This document shows positions 1-9,318 of a stretch of DNA of 64,000 bases, one piece after another. Source of the DNA: Alteromonas hispanica (GTDB taxonomy: Bacteria; Pseudomonadota; Gammaproteobacteria; Enterobacterales; Alteromonadaceae); contig NZ_JAAAWP010000009.1 in NCBI RefSeq assembly GCF_010500915.1, forward strand, positions 1 through 64,000, written 5' to 3'. The notes below the pieces were generated by a model. The model was not told the DNA's origin. It saw nothing but the letters and a program-made list of their open reading frames with translations, and did no database searches. A program made the translations under genes and the position numbers. The first letter of the stretch is position 1; each line of letters starts with the position of its first letter.

Positions 1-63
1 TTGCTGGGTCAGTAAAACGGCTTCGCGTTTAAATTCCGGGGAATATTTTCTTCGTTTGGTCAT
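1..63 (-). CDS. IS3-family transposase OrfA, N-terminal fragment (cut by window edge)
   Basis: Reading leftward from ATG at 63-61 gives MTKRRKYSPEFKREAVLLTQ, the typical start of the helix-turn-helix OrfA of IS3-family elements (IS2/IS150/IS911 type), which binds the IS ends during transposition. AAGGAG lies a few bases upstream of the start. Only 21 codons are inside the window, so subgroup and integrity cannot be judged. The element it belongs to truncates the neighbouring ROK regulator gene. Confidence 0.72.
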   Translation of the reverse strand, partial: MTKRRKYSPEFKREAVLLTQQ

Positions 64-128
64 AGACACTCCTTCTAGGCATAGTATGCCTCTTTATGGC
101 TGTGTCCGTAAAATATGGGTAGAACCCA
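1..128 (-). mobile_element. End of an IS3-like insertion sequence (partial)
   Basis: The leftmost bases read leftward as an IS end followed by the start of a transposase OrfA. The probable inner end lies near 128, where the leftward strand starts TGGGTTCTACCC, a TG-starting terminus as in IS3-family elements. A 15-bp palindrome (77-91, AGGCATA-G-TATGCCT) lies between this end and the transposase start. The rest of the element is outside the window. The exact terminus is an inference because the other end and any target duplication cannot be seen. Confidence 0.68.
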
Positions 129-1053
129 AGGAATCTTGGACTTTATAAATCCATTCGTCTACGCCTGGCCAATCAGGGTCAAAAGTTTCATTTAATTGGT
201 ACATTGAAGGAACATCTACACCGTGTTTTAGCAGTATGCGCTCGAGTAACTTAAGGTTAGGGTGGCTGTAGAGCTTAGCCGGTAACATATCGCCGAGCTC
301 GCCAGCGTTACCATGGGTACCGCGAATCATATCGCCATTATTAATAAGGCCTCCACCAAAAGCCGTAGAAACAAAAAAGTACACAAAGTTTTTATACCGT
401 CTTCCCGCGCCAGCGATTCCTTCACCAGCTGCGGCTCCTGTACCATCGTTTACAACCCAGGAGGGCAATTGAAAAGCTTCAGCCACTGTTTCCGCAATGT
501 TTATGTCTGCCCATTCTTCAATAGCATGATGCGTGTTCATTTTGCCGTCTGTCGAACTAAAAAAGCCCGAAATACCAACGCCTATACCAAGTACACGTGC
601 GCTGTCGATGTTATTTACCGATGACATTTCTTCCACTTCCTGCACGGCCCTAGAAAGGACGGCTGAAATACCCATATCATCGAGCGCGATAAACTTAGTT
701 GCAACAACTTCGCCTTTAAAGTTCATAAGCGCTATAGAGATCGCGTCAAGAAGAATAGATAGCCCGTAACAATAGGCATAATTAGGGTTCGGTTCTAAAC
801 CTGAAGATGGCTTGCCAGAGTCACAAGCGCCGCGAATGATGCCATCTTCTAGCAAACTATTGACTAACCGAGACACACTTTGTTGAGGAATTTTAGTAGC
901 GGCAGAAATTTCTCTTTGAGTTATACCAGGCTTCCAAAACACCTGTTTTACAATGGCTTTGGGATTGTCTTGCAGCAGTTTATCGCCTTTACCCAAAGTA
1001 AAGGCGCCGCGCAAAAACTGATTATTTTTCAACGATGTAAGCATCTCATTCAC
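94..1053 (-). pseudogene. ROK-family transcriptional regulator, C-terminus cut off by IS insertion
   Basis: The product has an N-terminal winged helix-turn-helix (about residues 30-80, with QREISAATKIPQQSVSRLV) followed by a ROK sugar-kinase-like fold. ROK signatures are visible: GIGVGISGFFSS (about 155) and a GGG-containing segment followed by GTHGNAGELGD (about 235-255). NagC/Mlc-type repressors bind a sugar or sugar phosphate and release operators. The reading frame runs out into IS sequence near base 128, so the last dozen residues (from STHILRTQP) are IS-encoded. At 319 residues it is about 80 shorter than usual family members, and the usual Cys-rich zinc motif after the GELG segment is not seen. 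It lies last in the leftward glycosylglycerate set and is likely its former regulator. Loss of function is inferred, not shown. Confidence 0.75.
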
Positions 1054-1154
1054 TCTTAATAGTAGAGTTAGGCTACATGTATTATACGTAAGTCAATCAC
1101 AGATCTCACGGTGAAAGGCGTATTGGTGATATATCAGTGTATCTATCTCACTTT

Positions 1155-2384
1155 TCATGACACATAGATTACCCTGAAATCATTTACATTAGTTCGTGTT
1201 GGGCCTACTTTAATGTGACTCTCTAAACTTTCAAAGAATCCAAAGCTGTTGTGTTCAGCCAACATCGCGTTTACATCAATCTTTTTTCTTTTCGCGTTTC
1301 TGAGCGTTGATTCATCAATAAATCCACCAGCAACGTCCTTACTTCCATCCACGCCATCTGTGTCTGCAGCAAGCGCACATATGCCCGGCTCTCCATCTAA
1401 ATACTTCGTAAGCGCCAAAAGATATTCTTGGTTTGGTCCACCCTCGCCTTTCGAATCGCCTAACGTTACCGTCAACTCGCCTCCAGAAAACAATAGAATT
1501 GGCTTACCTTGTTGCTTACATTCTAATGCTATTTGAGCATGACGTTTTGCTACCTCTTGAGCCTCGCCCTTCTCGGTATAACTAATTACACGGGTCGAAA
1601 ATCCGGACGCTTTTGCCATTTCAACGGCGGCATCTATAGCACTTTGTGCGTTAGCCACAAGCTTATAGTCTCCTTTCACTTTTGGAAGCAAAGGGGCATT
1701 AGCCAGGTAGCCTCTCAGTGGAGAAGCATTATCAAAGCCATATTTATCCAAAATCGCAATCGCATCTTGGGGGGTCGTTGTATCTTGCACAGTAAGGCCG
1801 GAAGCAATAAACGCAGGATCATCGCCTACCACGTCGGAAATTACCAAACTAGTATTTTGTCCTTTGGAAGCCGCAGCTAGTCGACCTCCTTTTATAACAG
1901 AAACGTGCTTTCTAACCGTATTCATCTCCTCAATGCTCGCACCACTTCGCAACAGAAACTTATGCAACGACAGCTTTTGCTCTAGTGAAACTGTTGATGG
2001 TGGTGCGCAGGCAAGTGAAGAGCCGCCGCCAGATATGAGAAAAATAACGCTTTCTGAGGGTTCAACGCTTGAGGCCGCAGCTAATAGCGCATTCGCACCT
2101 GTCACGCTATTTTCATCTGGCACCGGATGTGCTGCAAGACGTACTTCAATATTCCCTGTGGATTCAGTGTTTTCGTAACCATAGCGAGTTACCACTAAAC
2201 CATAGGCATTGCTACCAAAATAGTTATGCGCCTCTACAGCCATATCAGCCGCCGCTTTACCAACCCCTAACACGCAAACTCTGTCGTTTTTTGAGAAAGC
2301 GTTAAAATATTGAGGTAAACAGTGTTTTGGCTTACTTACCCTTACCGCTTCCTCATACAAGGATAAAAGAAATACTTTGTTCAT
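1155..2384 (-). CDS. Glycerate 2-kinase (GckA/TtuD, MOFRL family)
   Basis: Cytoplasmic kinase of 409 residues that should phosphorylate D-glycerate to 2-phosphoglycerate and feed lower glycolysis. The N-terminal GckA domain (DUF4147) shows GVGKAAADMAVEA (40-52), LISGGGSSLACAPP (116-129) and NTVRKHVSVIKGGRLA (155-170). The C-terminal MOFRL domain shows GGPNQE (315-320) and ADTDGVDGSKDVAGGF (340-355). Length is normal. It starts 32 bp after the symporter gene and is co-oriented with it, so the two are probably co-transcribed. Next to a glycosylglycerate hydrolase its role would be to use the released glycerate. Older annotations often call this family hydroxypyruvate reductase; the domain content argues for kinase. 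Confidence 0.9.
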   Translation of the reverse strand: MNKVFLLSLYEEAVRVSKPKHCLPQYFNAFSKNDRVCVLGVGKAAADMAVEAHNYFGSNAYGLVVTRYGYENTESTGNIEVRLAAHPVPDENSVTGANALLAAASSVEPSESVIFLISGGGSSLACAPPSTVSLEQKLSLHKFLLRSGASIEEMNTVRKHVSVIKGGRLAAASKGQNTSLVISDVVGDDPAFIASGLTVQDTTTPQDAIAILDKYGFDNASPLRGYLANAPLLPKVKGDYKLVANAQSAIDAAVEMAKASGFSTRVISYTEKGEAQEVAKRHAQIALECKQQGKPILLFSGGELTVTLGDSKGEGGPNQEYLLALTKYLDGEPGICALAADTDGVDGSKDVAGGFIDESTLRNAKRKKIDVNAMLAEHNSFGFFESLESHIKVGPTRTNVNDFRVIYVS

Positions 2385-2416
2385 GAAAAACCTTTACAGC
2401 CACTAATTTTGTGGCT

Positions 2417-3988
2417 TTAAGAAAAAAGAGAAGGCAGTAATAAACACACCGTTAGCATGAAAATGAAAAAGCCGACAAGAATACTGACATCTTTTACTGT
2501 GAGTATTGAATGAAAATTCAGCTTTTCTAGCTCTGGTACGCGTGAATTATTTGGCCAAGTAATACGCGCTATTAACGCCACGCAACAAGTTACTGCAAAG
2601 CCGATCACGTTCCACCAGAACCAGAAAACATCGGGAATAAAAAGCCAAACAACGATGTTGGTACCTACGCCGGCAATTAAACCAATATTGACGTGTTTTC
2701 CGCTTAACGCCTTGCTTGCGACTGCGAGTAAAAACAACGCGAGAATTGGTCCGTAAAATACAGAACCGACCTTATTGATTGCTTCAATGATAGTAGGTGC
2801 AATATTTCCAGCAAAAAGAGAGAGTATTAATGTAATACCGCCCCATACCAAGCCAATCACCTTCGCCATTTTTAAATAGCTTTTGTGCTCCAACTCTTTA
2901 TTGGTAACGCGACAGTAGTCTTCTATTGTTACCGCAGATAAGGAGTTAATCGCTGAACTTAGCGATGACATTGCCGCCGAGAGAATTGCCACGATTAACA
3001 GGCCAATTAAACCATGAGGCAAGTAATTAAGAATAAAGGTTGGCATTAACCAGTCTGGGTTGTCCGCTGGGATTTTGTTAAAGAATTCAGCGTTGGTGAG
3101 GGCTAGCGTGCCAACAATAAGCCCCGAAAAACAATAAAGCAGCGTAATTGGAAAACGAATAATACCGTTTGCCACAATCATTTTCCGCAAGTCGCCTTCA
3201 TTTTGCGCAGACAAAGCTCTCTGAGCTTGGGTCTGATCACATCCATAGTACGACGCATACAGCACAATTCCACCAAATAGCATGGGCAAAAAGCCAAAAC
3301 CATCACCGCTAAACCCGAATGAAGAAAAATCGACTGCGGTTAGTCGCTCTTTAGGGGCTTGCTCAACAAGCACATCTAGACCGCCTAATGCATGCAGCCC
3401 AATGGCAATACAAGCAATAGTACCTAATATAATGATGACCATTTGTATCGCGTCCGCGTAGACAACCGCCTTCATACCGCCTTGTAGCGAATAAAGCACG
3501 GTAATAATGCCGGTGAGCACTACTGCTTGCCATGCCTCTATTCCCATAGTGCCTTGCAAAATAATCGACACAGCATAAATCATAATACCGGTGGCGAAGG
3601 CGCGACTAAACTGAAAAACGATACTGATTAGAAGGCGTGTAGAGCGTCCAAATCGCTGCTCTAGAAAGTCATAAATGCTCACTACGCCAGATTTGTATAG
3701 GGTAGGAAGGATTGTTCCTAATAATAAAATCATCGCGATGGGAATACCCAGCTCGTAAGATAACCAAATCATCCCGCCACCGTCGCGAAGACCAACAAAA
3801 GCAGGGGCAGATATAAAACTGATTGCAGAGAGCTGGGTGGCCATGACAGATAATGCAAGGGGCTTCCAACCTAATGACCTTCCGCCAAGAAAATAGTCAC
3901 CTTTATTCTCTTGAACGCGCATGGCGAAACCCATGTAAAGCAGAATACCTAGGTAACCGATGACCACAAAATAATCTAAAAAATTCAT
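2417..3988 (-). CDS. Sodium/solute symporter (SSS family)
   Basis: Inner-membrane permease of 523 residues with about 13 hydrophobic helices. The N-terminus has the SSS pattern: a first helix, then GDYFLGGRSLGW (about 31-42), then ATQLSAISFISAPAFVG (about 50-66), where the sodium-binding helix begins. SSS proteins couple uptake of sugars, amino acids or organic acids to sodium entry, which suits a marine cell. The substrate cannot be read from sequence. Its place between a TonB-dependent receptor and a glycerate kinase, opposite a glycosylglycerate hydrolase, suggests import of the intact glycoside or one of its products. ATG at 3988; 82 bp separate it from the receptor gene. Confidence 0.9.
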   Translation of the reverse strand: MNFLDYFVVIGYLGILLYMGFAMRVQENKGDYFLGGRSLGWKPLALSVMATQLSAISFISAPAFVGLRDGGGMIWLSYELGIPIAMILLLGTILPTLYKSGVVSIYDFLEQRFGRSTRLLISIVFQFSRAFATGIMIYAVSIILQGTMGIEAWQAVVLTGIITVLYSLQGGMKAVVYADAIQMVIIILGTIACIAIGLHALGGLDVLVEQAPKERLTAVDFSSFGFSGDGFGFLPMLFGGIVLYASYYGCDQTQAQRALSAQNEGDLRKMIVANGIIRFPITLLYCFSGLIVGTLALTNAEFFNKIPADNPDWLMPTFILNYLPHGLIGLLIVAILSAAMSSLSSAINSLSAVTIEDYCRVTNKELEHKSYLKMAKVIGLVWGGITLILSLFAGNIAPTIIEAINKVGSVFYGPILALFLLAVASKALSGKHVNIGLIAGVGTNIVVWLFIPDVFWFWWNVIGFAVTCCVALIARITWPNNSRVPELEKLNFHSILTVKDVSILVGFFIFMLTVCLLLPSLFS

Positions 3989-4070
3989 ATGCTGTTCTTT
4001 TTATTCACGTTGCGAAATAAAAAGCTGGTAGCCCAATGAGACTACCAGCAAAGGGGAGTGTCAATCTCGA

Positions 4071-6521
4071 TTAAAAATCATAACGCAAACGCAACATCAC
4101 TCGGCGTGGCAGTATAGGGCGCCCCACAAAATAAGACTCGCCCGCCGTTTGATTGTTACCTAAACGAGGTGACCCCTCAGTAATACCATCTGAATCAAAT
4201 AGATTCCACACGGCAACACTGGCGCGAAGACGATCGCTTTGACCTAGGTCCCAGGTATAGCCGGTGTCTAGGCGGAAAACGTGAAAATCGTCAAGCTCTA
4301 CTGAATTGGCGTCATTAGTAAAGTTCTTACCATGGTAATTATGATAAAAAGAGATATCCCAATTATCCAAGGTATAGCGCAATGAAGAATTGAACATTAC
4401 CTTAGGTTTTCTTCTTAATTCATTACCAATGACTGAAGGGTCTGAATCATATTCCGTAAATTCATGATCGGTATAGGTGAAGTTGGCATCGAAAATAAGG
4501 TCGTCAGTAATGTTGTAACTACCTACAACTTCAACACCATAAGCTTCTGTTGATTGGAAAATCGGAACCTCTACAGCAACACCATTTTCATCATTGATAA
4601 AATCTACAGAGCGTCTGTCTTCGAGGTCAGTTTTAAATAGCGCAACTGTGCCAACAAAATCGTCTAGAAAGAACTTGGCTCCTAATTCGGCCTGTTTAAC
4701 GATTTCACTTTCATAACTGCCAGGCTGACCATTGTTGTTGAACGCAACACCTCGCAATTCTGGAAAAAAGAAACCGCGAGAATAGTTAGCATAAACATTA
4801 AAGTTATCTGCCATTTTGTAAAGCGCAGCTATGGAATAGGCCAATTCAGAGTTGTCAACTTTGCCATGAGTTAATACGCCATTGCCTGAGACATTAACCT
4901 GAAGCGCCTCTACCAGAGAAGGATCATCATTAACCAAGACCGACTGATTTCCCTCTCGAGTGATCGTACCGTCAATTTGTTCCCAGCGTAACCCGACATC
5001 GATTATCCAGTCATCGTTTTGCATCTGGTCTGCAATATAAAACGCCGTTCTCCTTGCTGAAATTGTAGTGTCTGAGAAACTTATTCCTGGACCAGTAATA
5101 CCATTCTGACTCGCTATCACTTCATTATCTGCAGAATCGGTAAGCGTTAAATCAACTAAACGGGCCTGATTATTGAACTCACCCAAATAGCGGGTAATGA
5201 CGTTGTTATCGTCAGCCTTAGCACTTGAAAAAAATGTTCCCATGGTCACGCTATGCGAGAAATTACCAATATCAAGATACTTAATTATATTGAGCTCTGA
5301 CGAAAAGTCTGTTGCCGGTCTATCCCGGTCTAAAACTCGGTTAGCGAACAGCAAATCGCCTTCGGGAAGCACTACATCAGTCCCTGCATAAGTAAACTCA
5401 GCACTGCCTAAATCATCAAGGCCTCTATTCGCTAGGTATTCGCTTTGCGTTTCAGGTACATTAATAATCCCGTCACCATCTAAAAACAGATTAAATTGAT
5501 GGTCGTAACTTGCGTATTTTGCTCGCGCCAATATGCTGTAATCATTGCCGAGGTCCTTTGAAAACTCCATTGAAATAGAGCCGCCTCGGGTTGCAACGCC
5601 TTCCTCTATAGGTGAACGATAACGTCCATCTGCCGTGTCATATGAAAGTCCTGATGCGTAAAAAGTTTGTGTAGACTCCACATCACGTCCATCGTTACCC
5701 GGTACCCTCTCTCTAGAGTCAGCATCTAACGGTAAAGGAAGGAAAAACTGTACCTCATCATTAATAGCTTGACCGTAAATAGTGAAGTAGCCGCTGCCGT
5801 CGTCAAATTCTTTGTGAATGTTACCGCGCAGTTGGTAACCCTCTGTGGGTAACCCCGTATCAATTGGACCTTCATCATAACGATAAAAACCAGACAAAGC
5901 GTAAAACATGCCTTTTTAATTAAGAGGGCCACTCGTGGCGAAGTCTAAACGCTTACGGTTATGGTCGGAAAGCTCCAATTGCACCGTACTTTCTGACAAC
6001 TCCGTGCCTTTTTTCGATAAATAGTTAATAACTCCAGCGACTGATCCCTGACCAAAGAGGTTAGATACCCCACCTCTAACAAACTCTACTCGTTCAATAC
6101 CTAAATCGTTTCGGTAATACACATCGTAGGCTGATGAATTGAGTCCAAATGCACTCAATGTGGGTGAGCCATCGTAAAGTAACGGTGTAAATTGGAACTG
6201 ACCTGATGATGGTAAACCTCGCACTTGAAGGTTTGTGGCAACTTCGCCACCGCCACCTTCAACCTTAATACCCGGAACGTAGCGGAGAACGTCTGCTTGG
6301 CTGCTCATTGATAGCTTTGCTACTTCTTGCGCCCCCATTGACGTAGTCGATTGCGGCGTTTCAGCAATAAGACGCGCACGACTTGTACCCGTAACTACAA
6401 TCTGCTCATAGTTTTTTTTGGTCTCAGGCTTTTTTTCAGTTGTTGCCTGAGCATTGTCCTGAGCCAGGGTATTACCAGCTAGTAGCGACGAGATAGTCGT
6501 TGCAAGAAGTAGTTTTTTCAC
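4071..6521 (-). pseudogene. TonB-dependent receptor interrupted by one in-frame stop codon
   Basis: The gene encodes an outer-membrane receptor of about 816 residues in one continuous frame, except for a TAA at 5916-5918. The first part (5919-6521, 201 codons) has a signal peptide ending LLAGNTLA, a TonB-box-like region near QIVVTGTSRAR (about 41-51) and most of the plug domain (ADVLRYVPGIKV, YDVYYRNDLGIERVEFVRGG). The second part, from 5915 with the first ATG at 5909, holds the barrel and ends in the expected aromatic residue (MLRLRYDF). The frame does not change across the stop, so a single-base change of a sense codon (for example CAA, GAA or AAA) explains it. Translation from 5909 alone would give a barrel with no signal peptide. 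It is first in the leftward transport set. A sequencing error or read-through is possible. Confidence 0.85.
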
Positions 6522-6711
6522 TGTGTATCTCCAACCATTTCAATTGTGTTTGATGCTGTAGTTAGGCTTCACACAATGCCCAACGCCACACCTTTTGATT
6601 AACTTCCCATTTACAATAAAACACAAATTTATCACTTTCAACCCGAAATGGGTTTTATTTTTCAATTATTATGCAATAATCTGAAAATCTAAAACTCAAA
6701 GTGGGTAAACA
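6522..6711. promoter_or_regulatory. Divergent promoter region with candidate operators
   Basis: This 190-bp AT-rich gap separates the leftward receptor set from the rightward hydrolase-isomerase pair, so promoters in both directions are expected. Two inverted repeats are visible. AACCC-GAAAT-GGGTT lies at 6640-6654, and AATAAAAC (6615-6622) pairs with GTTTTATT (6652-6659). Either could be the operator of the neighbouring ROK regulator, whose family often binds AT-rich palindromes. No -35/-10 pair was assigned. Confidence 0.4.
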
Positions 6712-8013
6712 ATGAAAGTATCAGATCATAAAAACGCGCAACTCATCGAAGAAGCAAAAGCCACTCTCATTAATAACGACCTAGGTGGGTACACTGTTCC
6801 AACTCACGGGCTCTATCCCTTTCAATGGAATTGGGACTCGGCCATTGTCGCCCTAGGATGGCTGCCATTCGACGAGCCAAGAGCTTGGGAAGAGACAACA
6901 TCTTTGCTAAGCGCACAGTGGCAAACAGGAATGGTTCCCCATGTTGTTTTTCATCAACAGTCTGATACTTATTTCCCTGGTCCTGATATTTGGGGTGTGA
7001 AAAATGAGTTAGACAGCACTTCTATTACCCAGCCCCCTGTTTTGGCCTCGGTCATAAAGATTCTTTACGAGGAAACAAAAGACCGAGCACTTGCCGACTC
7101 GCAGATTAAAACCATCATTCCTCAACTTATTCATTCTCATCTATGGTGGTACAAACACCGAGATCCTGAAAATACGGGTTTGGTGGTAAGTTATCACCCT
7201 TGGGAGTCAGGCATGGACAATAGCCCGGCATGGGACGATGCACTTGAGGCAGTGCCTTGTATTGATTGGGAATATACGCGAAGAGACACTAGTCATATTG
7301 ATGCCTCAGAACGCCCCCACAAAAAAGAATACGACCGATTTTTATATCTCGTCGACTTCTTTCGGAAAATGAATTTTGACGATACATTGATTTATCAAGA
7401 TTGCCCTTATCGCGTTAACGATGTAAGCATTATTTCTATATTGCATCGTGCAACGAAAGACCTATTGTGGCTATGTGAGAAGACCGGGGTAGATAACGAG
7501 CAGACGGAATACCTAAAAGAGCGTTTGAATCTTACCGCAAGCGCCATGAATAAATTGTGGTGTGCAAAAACAAACATGTTCCACAGCTTCGATACGCGTA
7601 GCAATAGCCTTTGCCAAGCGCGCACGTCTGCCGGATTGCTGCCGTTTTTCGCAGGTCTTGTGAACGAACAGCAAGCAACCCCACTAATTTCTGTATTAGA
7701 TAATTGGCTTGAGCATAGCCAATTTGCTATTTCATCCACTCACCCTGAGGACCCTAACTACGAACCGCAGCGTTATTGGAGAGGACCTATCTGGCTTCAT
7801 GTGAACTGGATGATTATGCTGGGATTGAAAGATTACGGCTTTAGCACCCAAGCAGAACGCATTACCGACGGTAGTAGAGCGTGTATTTATGCCAGTGGCT
7901 TTAACGAATCTTTTCACGCTGAAACGGGTGCCCGTAGTGGTGGAGCTGATTTCTCTTGGACAGCTGCCATGGGCCTTTACTGGTTACTCCCCAACCAAAC
8001 TGAAAAGGAGTAA
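6712..8013 (+). CDS. GH63-type glycosylglycerate hydrolase (mannosyl/glucosylglycerate hydrolase-like)
   Basis: Soluble (alpha/alpha)6-barrel glycosidase of 433 residues without a signal peptide, matching the length of bacterial mannosylglycerate and glucosylglycerate hydrolases. Visible motifs are FQWNWDSAIVALGW (37-50), the WESGMDNSPAWDDAL block (164-178) with the probable catalytic Asp169, RYWRGPIWLHVNWM near 355, and the C-terminal FNESFHAETGARSGG (397-411) with Glu399/Glu404. The family hydrolyses alpha-linked mannose or glucose from D-glycerate, and some members act on other small glycosides. The neighbouring glycerate kinase and AGE-family isomerase support glycerate and mannose as products. 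It starts 190 bp from the receptor gene and is followed, 3 bp after its stop, by the isomerase gene. Family placement is secure; exact substrate is inferred from context. Confidence 0.82.
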   Translation: MKVSDHKNAQLIEEAKATLINNDLGGYTVPTHGLYPFQWNWDSAIVALGWLPFDEPRAWEETTSLLSAQWQTGMVPHVVFHQQSDTYFPGPDIWGVKNELDSTSITQPPVLASVIKILYEETKDRALADSQIKTIIPQLIHSHLWWYKHRDPENTGLVVSYHPWESGMDNSPAWDDALEAVPCIDWEYTRRDTSHIDASERPHKKEYDRFLYLVDFFRKMNFDDTLIYQDCPYRVNDVSIISILHRATKDLLWLCEKTGVDNEQTEYLKERLNLTASAMNKLWCAKTNMFHSFDTRSNSLCQARTSAGLLPFFAGLVNEQQATPLISVLDNWLEHSQFAISSTHPEDPNYEPQRYWRGPIWLHVNWMIMLGLKDYGFSTQAERITDGSRACIYASGFNESFHAETGARSGGADFSWTAAMGLYWLLPNQTEKE

Positions 8014-8016
8014 TTA

Positions 8017-9234
8017 ATGATGGAAATGCGTTTCCCCCCCAAGTTTGCATCGACGGATTTTTTGCACCGCCATATCAAAAGCATATTGGCGTTCTATGAA
8101 CCTCATGTAGATGCTATATCAGGCGGTTTTCATCAAAATTTTTTGGATGACGGCAGTGTATTTGATGAAAAAACCCGACACCTTGTTAGTTCTACTCGTT
8201 TCGTCTTTAACTATGCAAGAGCTTACCTCGCCTATGGGGATAGCCGCTATAAAGAACGAGTTGAATCTGGCCTGAAGTTTTTAAGAGACTATCATCTTCG
8301 GCCTAAAACCGGTGGCTATGCTTGGCTTATTTCTGTTGACGGTACTGAAAATACGCCACTTGATGAAACAAATCATTGTTATGGATTAGCATTTGTTATG
8401 TTGGCATACAGCTGGGCATTTCGCGCCGGTGTAAAAGAGGCTGAAGTGTATATCCACGAGACATTCTCATTAATGGAAAAGTATTTTTGGGATGCAGGAT
8501 ACGGATTATACAAAGATGAATTTAATGCAGACTTTTCACAATCCAGCACCTACCGGGGTCAAAATGCAAATATGCATAGCTGCGAGGCGCTCATTGCAGC
8601 GTATGAAGCTACCTCACATCGCCCGTTTTTAGACCGTGCACTACTTCTTGGAAACAATATAACTCTGCGTCAAGCCGCCAAGGCTAAGGGACGAATTTGG
8701 GAACATTACACCTGTGATTGGGAAGTTGACTGGGACTATAATAAAGATGATCCTAAAAACTTATTTCGCCCATGGGGGTTCCAACCAGGGCATCACACAG
8801 AGTGGGCCAAGCTATTACTTCAAATCTATCAATACCAGCCAGATGAATGGTTAGTTGAACGTGCTCGTTCATTATTCGACTCAGTCATTGATATCAGTTG
8901 GGATGATAATAACGGTGGATTATTCTATGGCTTTGCTCCAGACAATGATATTTGTGACAGCGACAAATATTTTTGGGTTCAAGCCGAGTCTTTTGCTTGT
9001 GCTGCGAGGTTAGCGATGGAAACCGGAGAAGAGAAATATTGGCACTGGTATCATAAAATTTGGGAGTATTCTTGGCAGCACTTGGTAGACCATAAACATG
9101 GCGCTTGGTTTAGAATATTGTCGGAGAAAAATGACAAACTCGAAACTACAAAAAGCCCCATTGGTAAAACTGATTATCACACCATGGGCGCATGTTATGA
9201 CGTGCTAGATGCCAAAGCCTATTACGCGAAATAA
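8017..9234 (+). CDS. AGE-family sugar isomerase (mannose isomerase-like)
   Basis: Soluble (alpha/alpha)6-barrel protein of 405 residues of the N-acylglucosamine 2-epimerase family. It has the residues used by YihS and mannose isomerases: Arg61, His187 (NANMHSCEAL), His259 in FRPWGFQPGHHTEW (250-263) and His388 in KTDYHTMGACYDVL. The spacing of 72 residues between the first two His equals that in YihS. The RPWG-QPGH block is the form seen in aldose-ketose isomerases acting on mannose, not in N-acyl epimerases. It should convert mannose to fructose. AAGGAG overlaps the end of the hydrolase gene and precedes ATG 8017 (a second ATG follows at 8020), so the pair is translationally linked. Alternatives are cellobiose 2-epimerase or sulfoquinovose isomerase, less likely in this context. 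Confidence 0.83.
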   Translation: MMEMRFPPKFASTDFLHRHIKSILAFYEPHVDAISGGFHQNFLDDGSVFDEKTRHLVSSTRFVFNYARAYLAYGDSRYKERVESGLKFLRDYHLRPKTGGYAWLISVDGTENTPLDETNHCYGLAFVMLAYSWAFRAGVKEAEVYIHETFSLMEKYFWDAGYGLYKDEFNADFSQSSTYRGQNANMHSCEALIAAYEATSHRPFLDRALLLGNNITLRQAAKAKGRIWEHYTCDWEVDWDYNKDDPKNLFRPWGFQPGHHTEWAKLLLQIYQYQPDEWLVERARSLFDSVIDISWDDNNGGLFYGFAPDNDICDSDKYFWVQAESFACAARLAMETGEEKYWHWYHKIWEYSWQHLVDHKHGAWFRILSEKNDKLETTKSPIGKTDYHTMGACYDVLDAKAYYAK

Positions 9235-9262
9235 AGTAGCGTTACTGCTTGGGTATTCAACA

Positions 9263-9300
9263 AAGTGCCCGCTATCATTTGATAGCTGGGCACTTATGTT
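9263..9300 (+). terminator. Hairpin terminator after the isomerase gene
   Basis: AAGTGCCC-GCTATCA pairs with TGATAGC-T-GGGCACTT (one bulged T, two-base loop), followed by a T-rich run. The stem is nearly symmetric and lies between convergent genes, so it may stop transcripts from both sides. Confidence 0.8.
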
Positions 9301-9318
9301 TTGTTATTGCAGGCACCA

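Noticed and set aside
5878-5925. Frameshift in the TonB-dependent receptor
   Set aside because: The frame is the same on both sides of the stop, so the lesion is a nonsense change and not an insertion or deletion.
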